DNA of 8,764 bases, taken from positions 1 through 8,764 of the forward strand of contig JAOTUD010000073.1 of the NCBI GenBank assembly GCA_029864065.1, written 5' to 3'. Under the pieces are notes generated by a model. It saw only the letters and a list, made by a program, of their open reading frames with translations, ran no database searches and was not told the DNA's origin. The position numbers and the translations under genes were made by a program. Below are positions 1 through 5,640 of the stretch, piece after piece; positions within the stretch are counted from its first letter, which is position 1, and every line of letters starts with the position of its first letter. Source of the stretch: Gammaproteobacteria bacterium (GTDB lineage: Bacteria; Pseudomonadota; Gammaproteobacteria; GCA-001735895).

Positions 1-755
1 CTGCCGACAGTCTGATCCGGATCCTTGACGAAGGGCTGTCCCGTCAGCGTGATTTCAGCGAGAAACTTGTCGAGCCTGCCCTGGATCATTTTTTCAATGA
101 TCGCGGCGGATTTACCGCTGGATTCGGCCTGGGCAACGAGGATTCCCTTTTCCTTTTCGATAAACCCTGCCGGAACCGATTGCTGATCGACGAATTGCGG
201 GTTGGCGGCGGCGATATGCATCGCGATATCACGCGCCAGCTCGGCATCGGCGCTGGAATCGACGACGACGCCGATACGGGCGCCGTGCAGGTAAGATGCA
301 AGCGAATCGCGGGTTTTCGCGACTTCGAAACGGCGTACCTGGATATTTTCTCCGACCTTGGCAATCAGGGCCTGGCGCGCCTCCTCGACCGTTTGACCAT
401 CGGCCATCGTCATCGATGCGAGTTCTTCGACCGAGGCGGGCTTGTGTTGCGCCACTGTCTCCAGAACGGCTTCGGCAAAGGCCTGGAAGTTATCGTCCTT
501 GGCGACGAAATCGGTTTCGGAATTGATCTCCAGAATTACCGCGGACTTGCCATCGTCGCCGATGGCTACCTTGATAGCGCCGTCGGCAGCGACGCGGCCG
601 GCTTTCTTGTCCGCCTTGGCCGCGCCCGACTTGCGCATCAGCTCGGCCGCGGCTTCGATATCCCCGTCAGCCTCGACCAGCGCTTTCTTGCATTCCATCA
701 TGCCCGCACCGGTGCGTTCGCGCAGTTCTTTCACTAAAGATGCTGTAATAGCCAC
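1..755 (-). CDS. tsf: Elongation factor Ts, 3'-truncated by the window edge
   Basis: EF-Ts is the cytoplasmic guanine-nucleotide exchange factor that releases GDP from EF-Tu during translation elongation. 251 codons are visible. The N-terminal UBA-like region (residues about 1-50) has the family motif LVKELRERTGAGMMECKKAL. The core has SETDFVAKD near residues 79-87, where the conserved Asp-Phe pair (82-83) corresponds to the EF-Tu-contacting pair known in E. coli. HGARIG lies near 157-162 and LTGQPFV near 237-243. E. coli EF-Ts has 283 residues, so roughly 30-45 C-terminal residues lie outside the window. The start is GTG at 753-755, chosen because it gives the family N-terminus (MAITASLVKEL) and has a GAGG ribosome-binding site 7 nt upstream. 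It follows rpsB after a 49-nt gap and is presumably cotranscribed with it. No separate promoter is evident in the gap. Identification is by recalled family similarity and is very secure. Confidence 0.97.
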   Translation of the reverse strand, partial: MAITASLVKELRERTGAGMMECKKALVEADGDIEAAAELMRKSGAAKADKKAGRVAADGAIKVAIGDDGKSAVILEINSETDFVAKDDNFQAFAEAVLETVAQHKPASVEELASMTMADGQTVEEARQALIAKVGENIQVRRFEVAKTRDSLASYLHGARIGVVVDSSADAELARDIAMHIAAANPQFVDQQSVPAGFIEKEKGILVAQAESSGKSAAIIEKMIQGRLDKFLAEITLTGQPFVKDPDQTVG

Positions 756-778
756 TTCGTATCCTCGTAGTTGTCAAG

Positions 779-796
779 CTGTCGCCAAAGCGACAG
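779..796 (-). other. Intercistronic hairpin between rpsB and tsf
   Basis: The 49-nt gap between the rpsB stop and the tsf start contains a perfect 7-bp stem with a 4-nt loop (on the minus strand CTGTCGC, loop TTTG, GCGACAG). No run of T follows on the minus strand, so it is not a standard intrinsic terminator. It could reduce read-through, protect the upstream mRNA end or simply space the two genes. The function is inferred; the inverted repeat is directly visible. Confidence 0.5.
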
Positions 797-804
797 GGCC
801 TGGT

Positions 805-1962
805 TTATTCCTTGCTGGCAGCCTTCTTGGTCGCTGCCTTCTTGCTGGCGGCTTTCTTGGTCGCCGCTTTCTTGGGCGCCGCTTTCTTGGGCGCCGCTTT
901 CTTGGTCGCCGCTTTCTTGGGCGCCGCTTTCTTGGGCGCCGCTTTCTTGGTCGCCGCTTTCTTGGTCGCCGCCTTCTTGGTCGCCGCTTTCTTCGCGGGT
1001 GCCTTTTCCGGCGCGCTCTCGGCTTGCGCTGCCGGAGCCGCGGCCGCTACCTCGTCGGTTTTCGATTCCGCAGCGGCTGCTGCAACTTCCGCTTCATCGG
1101 CGTCGCCGTCGGCGGCCTTTGCCGGCTCCGGCGCGACCACGACTTTGTCGTCATCGCTCTTTGTGTCCGCCTTCGCGGTGCTCTTCCTGGCGCTGATCTT
1201 GACCGACGGTTTGGCCTCGATTGCGGCGGCATCGCCTTCGATCTCGATCAACTCGTCGTCACCGTCCGCACCGGTGACGATACTCTGCTTGCCATCGATG
1301 ATCGCGTCCGCCACCAGCCTCGTGTAGAGCTTGATGGCTCGCATGGAATCGTCGTTGCCCGGCACGATGTAATCGATATGATCGGGCGAGTTATTGGTAT
1401 CGACGATGCCAACCACCGGGATTCCGAGCTTGGCGGCTTCCTGCACGGCAATCTTTTCGTAACCGACATCGATCACGAACAGCACATCCGGCAAACCACC
1501 CATTTCCTTGATGCCGCCGAGGGTCTTTTCGAGCTTCTCCTGTTCGCGCGACAATTGCAGGATTTCCTTTTTGCTGATTTTTTCGTAGTTCTTGCTTTCA
1601 GTCATCTCTTCGAGTTCCTTGAGACGCTTGATCGAGGCGCGTACCGTGCGGAAGTTGGTCAGCATACCGCCCAGCCAGCGGTGGTTGACAAAGGGCATTC
1701 CGCAGCGCCGGGCTTCCTCGCTGATCGCGTCGCTGGCGGCACGCTTGGTGCCGACGAACATGATCTTGCCCTTCTTGGACGCAACCTTGCCGAGATAGTT
1801 AACCGCGTCCCGACACAGGGGCATGGTTTCCTCGAGGTTTATGATGTGGATCTTGTTGCGCTCGCCAAAAATGAAGGGCGCCATCTTGGGGTTCCAGAAG
1901 CGGGTTTGGTGGCCGAAATGAACGCCCGCTTCCAACATTTCACGCATGGTGACGTTAGACAT
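805..1962 (-). CDS. rpsB: 30S ribosomal protein S2 with a long Lys/Ala-repeat C-terminal tail
   Basis: S2 is a protein of the 30S ribosomal subunit, late-assembled and needed for S1 binding in known systems. Residues 1 to about 228 are a full, ordinary bacterial S2 by comparison with E. coli: HFGHQTRFWNPKM near 15-27, GTKRAASDAI at 71-80, NHRWLGGMLTN at 93-103, GGLPDVLFVID at 155-165 and IPVVGIVDTN at 181-190. Family members such as E. coli S2 have about 240 residues; this one has 385. The extra part has two zones: an acidic, alanine-rich, low-complexity linker (about 233-322), then twelve pentapeptides [A/T/P/S]KKAA (323-382) and a final SKE. The tail resembles histone-H1-like bacterial tails (AlgP, PhaF type) in composition and is probably disordered and nucleic-acid binding; that role is inference. 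ATG at 1962 has GGAG 5 nt upstream. Downstream is tsf; upstream is a structured leader. The reading frame is intact across the repeat. Confidence 0.97.
   Translation of the reverse strand: MSNVTMREMLEAGVHFGHQTRFWNPKMAPFIFGERNKIHIINLEETMPLCRDAVNYLGKVASKKGKIMFVGTKRAASDAISEEARRCGMPFVNHRWLGGMLTNFRTVRASIKRLKELEEMTESKNYEKISKKEILQLSREQEKLEKTLGGIKEMGGLPDVLFVIDVGYEKIAVQEAAKLGIPVVGIVDTNNSPDHIDYIVPGNDDSMRAIKLYTRLVADAIIDGKQSIVTGADGDDELIEIEGDAAAIEAKPSVKISARKSTAKADTKSDDDKVVVAPEPAKAADGDADEAEVAAAAAESKTDEVAAAAPAAQAESAPEKAPAKKAATKKAATKKAATKKAAPKKAAPKKAATKKAAPKKAAPKKAATKKAASKKAATKKAASKE
817..996 (-). repeat. Coding 15-bp tandem repeat (12 units) with a 45-bp higher-order period
   Basis: Twelve 15-bp units encode the [A/T/P/S]KKAA pentapeptides of the S2 tail. 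Read on the plus strand the unit is gctttcttggtcgcc, with single-base variants that change the first amino acid (ggt for Thr, ggg for Pro). Positions 851-895 and 896-940 are identical 45-bp blocks (Thr-Pro-Pro units), and 941-955 repeats the first 15 bases again, giving 105 bp of perfect 45-bp periodicity. The identity at synonymous sites points to recent tandem duplication. Gain or loss of a unit keeps the frame, so tail length may vary between strains. Confidence 0.95.
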
Positions 1963-2155
1963 GATATCTCCAGATGTCTGTCGAACAGCCTTGTCAAAGG
2001 CTGTTCCGGGTTAAGCCTCCACATACCCGACCCTTACGACCTGCTCTCTGGTAAATTGCAGGCACCCATAAGCGCGTTGCGGCATGTGTGTGTCGTTAAA
2101 AACAACGGGACCAGGCCCGATGTTCGGATTATTCCCTGCGGCGGTTGCCGAGGGC
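1963..2155 (-). promoter_or_regulatory. Candidate structured rpsB 5' leader (S2 autoregulatory, t44-like)
   Basis: About 190 nt separate the predicted rpsB transcription start from the ATG. Near the gene the minus strand can form three successive hairpins: 2040-2062 (5-bp stem, 13-nt loop), 2007-2029 (stem CGGGT/ACCCG, 13-nt loop containing GGAGG) and 1983-2006 (perfect 10-bp stem GAACAGCCTT/AAGGCTGTTC, loop TGAC). The last two abut with no spacer and could stack. The last hairpin ends 20 nt before the ATG, just ahead of the Shine-Dalgarno GGAG at 1968-1971. In E. coli the map-rpsB interval carries the t44 (tff) RNA, and the rpsB leader mediates feedback by S2. The same position and compact structure suggest an equivalent here. 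I did not align it to the known family, so the identity is inferred. Confidence 0.5.
1983..2006 (-). other. Perfect 10-bp stem-loop just upstream of the rpsB ribosome-binding site
   Basis: GAACAGCCTT and its exact reverse complement AAGGCTGTTC flank a TGAC tetraloop. The next bases toward rpsB are not T-rich, so it is not an intrinsic terminator. Its place between the leader and the Shine-Dalgarno fits a translational control element for S2. Confidence 0.6.
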
Positions 2156-2174
2156 GCGCGCTTTATACCATAAT
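2145..2174 (+). promoter_or_regulatory. Candidate map promoter overlapping the rpsB promoter
   Basis: On the plus strand TTGCCG (2145-2150, 4 of 6 to consensus) and CATAAT (2169-2174, 5 of 6) are 18 bp apart. They would place the map transcription start near 2181, giving a leader of about 29 nt. The -10 lies directly beside the rpsB -10 on the other strand, so both promoters occupy the same DNA. This is the best match I see upstream of map, but it rests on hexamer matching alone. Confidence 0.4.
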
Positions 2175-2190
2175 CCCGTATCCCCAACAA
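2155..2190 (-). promoter_or_regulatory. Candidate rpsB promoter (sigma-70 type) with GC-rich discriminator
   Basis: On the minus strand TTGTTG (2185-2190) and TATAAA (2162-2167) are separated by exactly 17 bp. The -10 matches consensus at 5 of 6 positions, the -35 at 3 of 6. The bases between the -10 and the expected start near 2155 are an unbroken GCGCGCG, the GC-rich discriminator type associated with stringent, ppGpp-sensitive control of ribosomal promoters. An A8 tract (2202-2209 read on the minus strand) falls at about -47 to -54, where an UP element would sit and could compensate for the weak -35. The start site is predicted, not known. Confidence 0.6.
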
Positions 2191-2209
2191 CCAGTCGGCA
2201 GTTTTTTTT

Positions 2210-2977
2210 ATGGGTGTAACGATCAAATCCGCGCAGGAAATCGAACGAATGCGTATCGCCGGGCGTCTCGCCGCCGACGTTTTACGCATGATCGAACCCC
2301 ATGTCGAACCGGGCGCTACGACCCAGCACCTCAACGATATCTGCCACGATTTCATGGTAAACCAGCAATCGGTGGTCCCGGCCCCGCTGAACTACCGGGG
2401 CTTTCCGCGCTCGATCTGCACCTCGGTCAATCACGTGGTCTGCCACGGCATTCCCGCCGACAAAAAGCTCAAGAACGGCGATATCATCAATATCGATATT
2501 ACCGTGATCAAGGATGGATACCATGGCGACACCAGCCGCATGTTTCACGTGGGTAAGCCGACGATCCAGGGGCAGCGTATCTGCAACATCGCTTACGATT
2601 GCATGAAGATCGGTATCGAAATGATCAAGCCCGGTGTCCGCCTCGGCGATATCGGCAATGCAATCCAGCAGTATGCCGAAAAAAACAATTGCAGCGTGGT
2701 GCGGGAATACTGCGGCCACGGCATCGGCAAGGTGTTTCACGAGGATCCGCAGATTCTGCATTACGGTAAACCCGGCACCGGGCTGATGCTCGAACCGGGC
2801 ATGACCTTCACCGTGGAACCGATGATCAACCTCGGCAGGCGGCAGGTGAAACTGCTGCCCGACGAATGGACGGTGGTAACCAAGGACCACAGCCTGTCGG
2901 CGCAATGGGAACACACCAACCTGGTAACCGAGAACGGCTTCGAAGTTTTGACGCTGCATCCCGATTTTGGGTTCTGA
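2210..2977 (+). CDS. map: Type I methionine aminopeptidase
   Basis: MetAP removes the initiator methionine from nascent cytoplasmic proteins, using a dinuclear metal centre. The 255-residue protein aligns along its whole length with E. coli Map (264 residues). The five metal ligands are all present: Asp96 (NIDITV), Asp107 (HGDTS), His170 (CGHGIG), Glu203 (FTVEP) and Glu234 (WEHT). His79 (VCHGIP) and His177 (FHEDP) match the conserved catalytic-site histidines. The ATG at 2210 is preceded by T8 and by no recognisable Shine-Dalgarno sequence. I still chose it because residues 1-13 match the conserved N-terminal helix; the ATG at 2249 has an AGGA 9 nt upstream but would cut into that helix. The gene is divergent from rpsB and is followed almost immediately by glnD, the same neighbourhood as in E. 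coli. Identification is secure. Confidence 0.97.
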   Translation: MGVTIKSAQEIERMRIAGRLAADVLRMIEPHVEPGATTQHLNDICHDFMVNQQSVVPAPLNYRGFPRSICTSVNHVVCHGIPADKKLKNGDIINIDITVIKDGYHGDTSRMFHVGKPTIQGQRICNIAYDCMKIGIEMIKPGVRLGDIGNAIQQYAEKNNCSVVREYCGHGIGKVFHEDPQILHYGKPGTGLMLEPGMTFTVEPMINLGRRQVKLLPDEWTVVTKDHSLSAQWEHTNLVTENGFEVLTLHPDFGF

Positions 2978-2984
2978 CAAAGCC

Positions 2985-5633
2985 GTGAGCGAGGCGATCG
3001 TACAATTCCTGGCACAGGCCGGCACTGCCGGCAAGCCAGAGGCCAGATCGGTGGCGGCCGGTGTGGCTTCGGCGCGCGAACAAATCTATCGCGAGTTCGA
3101 CCTGGGTGTCCCTGCCGAGCAGCTGATTCACGACAGCTCGGACCTGATCGACCGCGTGCTCGAATGGTGTTTTCTGCGTTTCATCGGCGATCGCGAGCAC
3201 TGCGGTTGTTCGCTGGTCGCGGTCGGCGGCTACGGTCGCTCGGAGCTGCTGCCCGGTTCGGATATAGACTTGATGATTTTGCTGGAGAAAAACGCCAACA
3301 AGGAGCAGCAGCAGCAGATTTCGGCTTTCCTGACCTTCCTGTGGGATATCGGTCTCGAGGTCGGGCACAGCGTGCGCACCATCAGGGATTGCGTGCGCCA
3401 GGGCAAGGTCGATGTCACGGTGATGACCAACATGATCGAATCGCGCCTGATCTACGGCAACGAAAAACTCTACGAAAAATTTCAGCAGGCAATCTCGCCG
3501 GCGAAAATCTGGCCGTCACGCAAGTTTTTCGAGGCCAAGCTCGAAGAGCAGCAGGAACGACACCTGCGCTACAACGACACCGCCTACAACCTCGAGCCCA
3601 ATATCAAGGAAGGCCCCGGGGGCCTGCGCGATATCCAGATCATCGGCTGGGTGGCGAAGCGGCATTTTGGCGCAAAATCGTTCGCGGAACTGGTCGGGCA
3701 CGGTTTTCTGACCGACGTGGAGTACAGGATACTGGACGCGGGCCAGCGACATTTATGGCGGGTGCGTTTCGCGCTGCATCGCATCGCGGGACGAAGGGAG
3801 GATCGCCTGCTGTTCGATTATCAGAAAACGATAGCGGAACGCTTCGGATTCGAATCGGGCGAGCACAATCTCGCGATCGAGCAGTTCATGCAGCAGTATT
3901 ACCGCACCATCATGGAGCTCGAGCGCCTCAGCGAAATGCTGCTGCAGATATTCAGGGAAGAGATACTGTTGACCGCATCGCAAAAAAAGATCAAGCCGAT
4001 CAACGAACGTTTCAGGTTGCGCAATAATTATATCGAAGTGACCCATCCCGACGTCTTTAAACAGCATCCACCAGCCCTGCTCGAGCTTTTCCTGCTGATT
4101 TCGCTAAACCCGAATTGCGAAGGCGTCACCGCCTCGACGATTCGGCTGGTGCGTGAGCATCTTTACCTGGTCGACGACGCCTATCGCAGCGATGCAACCG
4201 TCAACAGGCTGTTCATGCAGCTGATGAGCGCGCCCAGCGGGCAAACCCACCAGATGCGGCGCATGAATTCCTACGGTTTCCTGGCCGCCTATATCCCGGC
4301 ATTTGCCAGGATAACCGGGCGCATGCAGTACGACCTGTTTCACGCCTACACGGTAGATCAGCACACCATCTTCGTAATACGCAACCTGCGCCGTTTCGCG
4401 CTAAAGATACACGAGCACGAGTTCCCTTTTTGCAACCTGGTCTACGGCATGCTGGAAAATCCCTGCCTGCTGTACCTCGCGGCGCTATTCCACGATATCG
4501 CCAAGGGTCGCGGCGGAGACCACTCCGAGCTCGGTGCCCAGGAAGCGACGCGGTTCTGCGTCCAGCACCAGTTGAACCGCAAGGAAATCCGCGTCGTTTC
4601 GCAACTGGTGCGCGATCACCTGTTGATGTCGGTCACCGCACAGCGCAAGGACATCAGCGATCCCGACGTGGTGCGTGACTTTGCGCGCCAGGTCGGCAGC
4701 ATGAATATGCTGAACTACCTGTACCTGCTGACCGTCGCCGATATCCGCAGCACCAATCCCAAGTTGTGGAACAACTGGAAGGATGCGCTGCTCAGGCAGT
4801 TGTACAACGCCACCAAGACGGTGATCCTGCGCGGCATCGAGCACGCGCCCGATATCGACGAGATCATCCAGGAAAACCGCGATGCGGCCTTCGACGAAAT
4901 GTCCGATCTGCCGTTCAGCGCGGAACAGATCGACTCGGTTTGCGACCGCGTGCCCGGCGATTATTTCCTGCGCCATCATCCGCTCGAAATCAAGTGGCAC
5001 GTCAACGAAATCCTGAGCCATTCCGGCGAGTCGCGATTGGTCAGCATCCGCCAGTCGGCGCAGTACAGTAACACCAAGGTCTTCGTCTACGGGGACGAGG
5101 CCGCGCATACCTTCTCGCAGGTGACCGGAACCCTGGGATCGCTGGGCCTCAGTATTCTCAACGCGGAAATCTTTACCACCTGCGATAACAAGATCATGGA
5201 TACGTTCATCATCCAGGACCACAACGGCGAGGCGGTGACCGATTCCGACATGATTGCGCGCATCGAAAAACGGCTGCTCGAGGCTCTTAAATCGGACTCG
5301 ATTTACGAGGGTCAAAGCAATACCCGCAAACCGCGTCACCTGAAGGCTTTCGATCACCCCACCGAGGTTCAGTTCGAACAGGATTACCTGAATAACCGCA
5401 CCGTAATGGAAATCAGCGCGCTCGACATGCCCGGGCTGCTGTCGGTTATCGCTAACGTCATCGCGGAGCTGGACATCAACATCACGCACGCGAAGATTTC
5501 GACCCTGGGCGAGAGGGTCGACGACATTTTCTACCTGACGACACCCGATCGCAGCGCCATCACCGATCAAGCGCTACTGCAACGGCTGGAACAAAACCTG
5601 GTGGCCGCGCTCGAAGCCAGAAAGGCGGCGTAG
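2985..5633 (+). CDS. glnD: Bifunctional PII uridylyltransferase / uridylyl-removing enzyme
   Basis: GlnD senses glutamine and attaches UMP to, or removes it from, PII proteins (GlnB, GlnK), steering glutamine synthetase adenylylation and NtrBC. Numbering from GTG 2985 gives 882 residues; E. coli GlnD has 890. The nucleotidyltransferase domain has VGGYGRSEL near 80-88 and the metal-binding Asp93 and Asp95 (GSDIDLMIL). GPGGLRDI follows, near 207-214. The HD hydrolase domain has LFHDIAKGRGGDH with His503-Asp504. Two C-terminal ACT domains, the glutamine sensors, lie at about 697-770 (IFTTCDNKIMDTFI) and 806-878 (LDMPGLLSVI, ISTLGERVDDIFYL). All key residues are present, so both activities are expected. 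The start is uncertain: GTG 2985 lies 7 nt after the map stop, and TTG 2967 lies inside map in the same frame; neither has a clear Shine-Dalgarno. The close spacing suggests translational coupling with map. Confidence 0.96.
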   Translation: MSEAIVQFLAQAGTAGKPEARSVAAGVASAREQIYREFDLGVPAEQLIHDSSDLIDRVLEWCFLRFIGDREHCGCSLVAVGGYGRSELLPGSDIDLMILLEKNANKEQQQQISAFLTFLWDIGLEVGHSVRTIRDCVRQGKVDVTVMTNMIESRLIYGNEKLYEKFQQAISPAKIWPSRKFFEAKLEEQQERHLRYNDTAYNLEPNIKEGPGGLRDIQIIGWVAKRHFGAKSFAELVGHGFLTDVEYRILDAGQRHLWRVRFALHRIAGRREDRLLFDYQKTIAERFGFESGEHNLAIEQFMQQYYRTIMELERLSEMLLQIFREEILLTASQKKIKPINERFRLRNNYIEVTHPDVFKQHPPALLELFLLISLNPNCEGVTASTIRLVREHLYLVDDAYRSDATVNRLFMQLMSAPSGQTHQMRRMNSYGFLAAYIPAFARITGRMQYDLFHAYTVDQHTIFVIRNLRRFALKIHEHEFPFCNLVYGMLENPCLLYLAALFHDIAKGRGGDHSELGAQEATRFCVQHQLNRKEIRVVSQLVRDHLLMSVTAQRKDISDPDVVRDFARQVGSMNMLNYLYLLTVADIRSTNPKLWNNWKDALLRQLYNATKTVILRGIEHAPDIDEIIQENRDAAFDEMSDLPFSAEQIDSVCDRVPGDYFLRHHPLEIKWHVNEILSHSGESRLVSIRQSAQYSNTKVFVYGDEAAHTFSQVTGTLGSLGLSILNAEIFTTCDNKIMDTFIIQDHNGEAVTDSDMIARIEKRLLEALKSDSIYEGQSNTRKPRHLKAFDHPTEVQFEQDYLNNRTVMEISALDMPGLLSVIANVIAELDINITHAKISTLGERVDDIFYLTTPDRSAITDQALLQRLEQNLVAALEARKAA

Positions 5634-5640
5634 CAGCGTC

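Noticed and set aside
817..996. Tandem repeat considered as CRISPR or a noncoding satellite
   Set aside because: The units are contiguous with no spacers, 15 bp long and in frame with rpsB through to its stop codon.
771..1327. Plus-strand repetitive open frames (Leu/Ser/Trp- or Ala/Phe-rich repeats, like a membrane or antifreeze-type repeat protein)
   Set aside because: They arise from the other frames of the 15-bp repeat that encodes the S2 tail.
2191..2209. T8 tract considered as an intrinsic terminator on the plus strand
   Set aside because: No stable GC-rich stem directly precedes it, and it abuts the map start codon.
2011..2355. Minus-strand small open frames in the rpsB leader, including a possible upstream peptide starting at 2024
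   Set aside because: They run into map or rpsB out of frame, are not recognisable, and the interval is better explained as promoter plus structured leader. An AAGG lies near the 2024 ATG, so a leader peptide is not fully excluded.
442..2556. A 704-codon plus-strand open frame covering tsf, rpsB and part of map
   Set aside because: It is antisense to two secure ribosomal-protein-operon genes, and its LGRRF-type repeat is just the reverse reading of the S2 tail repeat. High GC removes stop codons; no family is recognisable.
2282..3034. 250-codon minus-strand open frame opposite map
   Set aside because: map has every metal ligand in the plus frame; the minus frame is its antisense reflection.
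4485..5570. 361-codon minus-strand open frame inside glnD
   Set aside because: Shadow of a complete, well-conserved glnD; composition follows the antisense codon pattern and no domain is seen.
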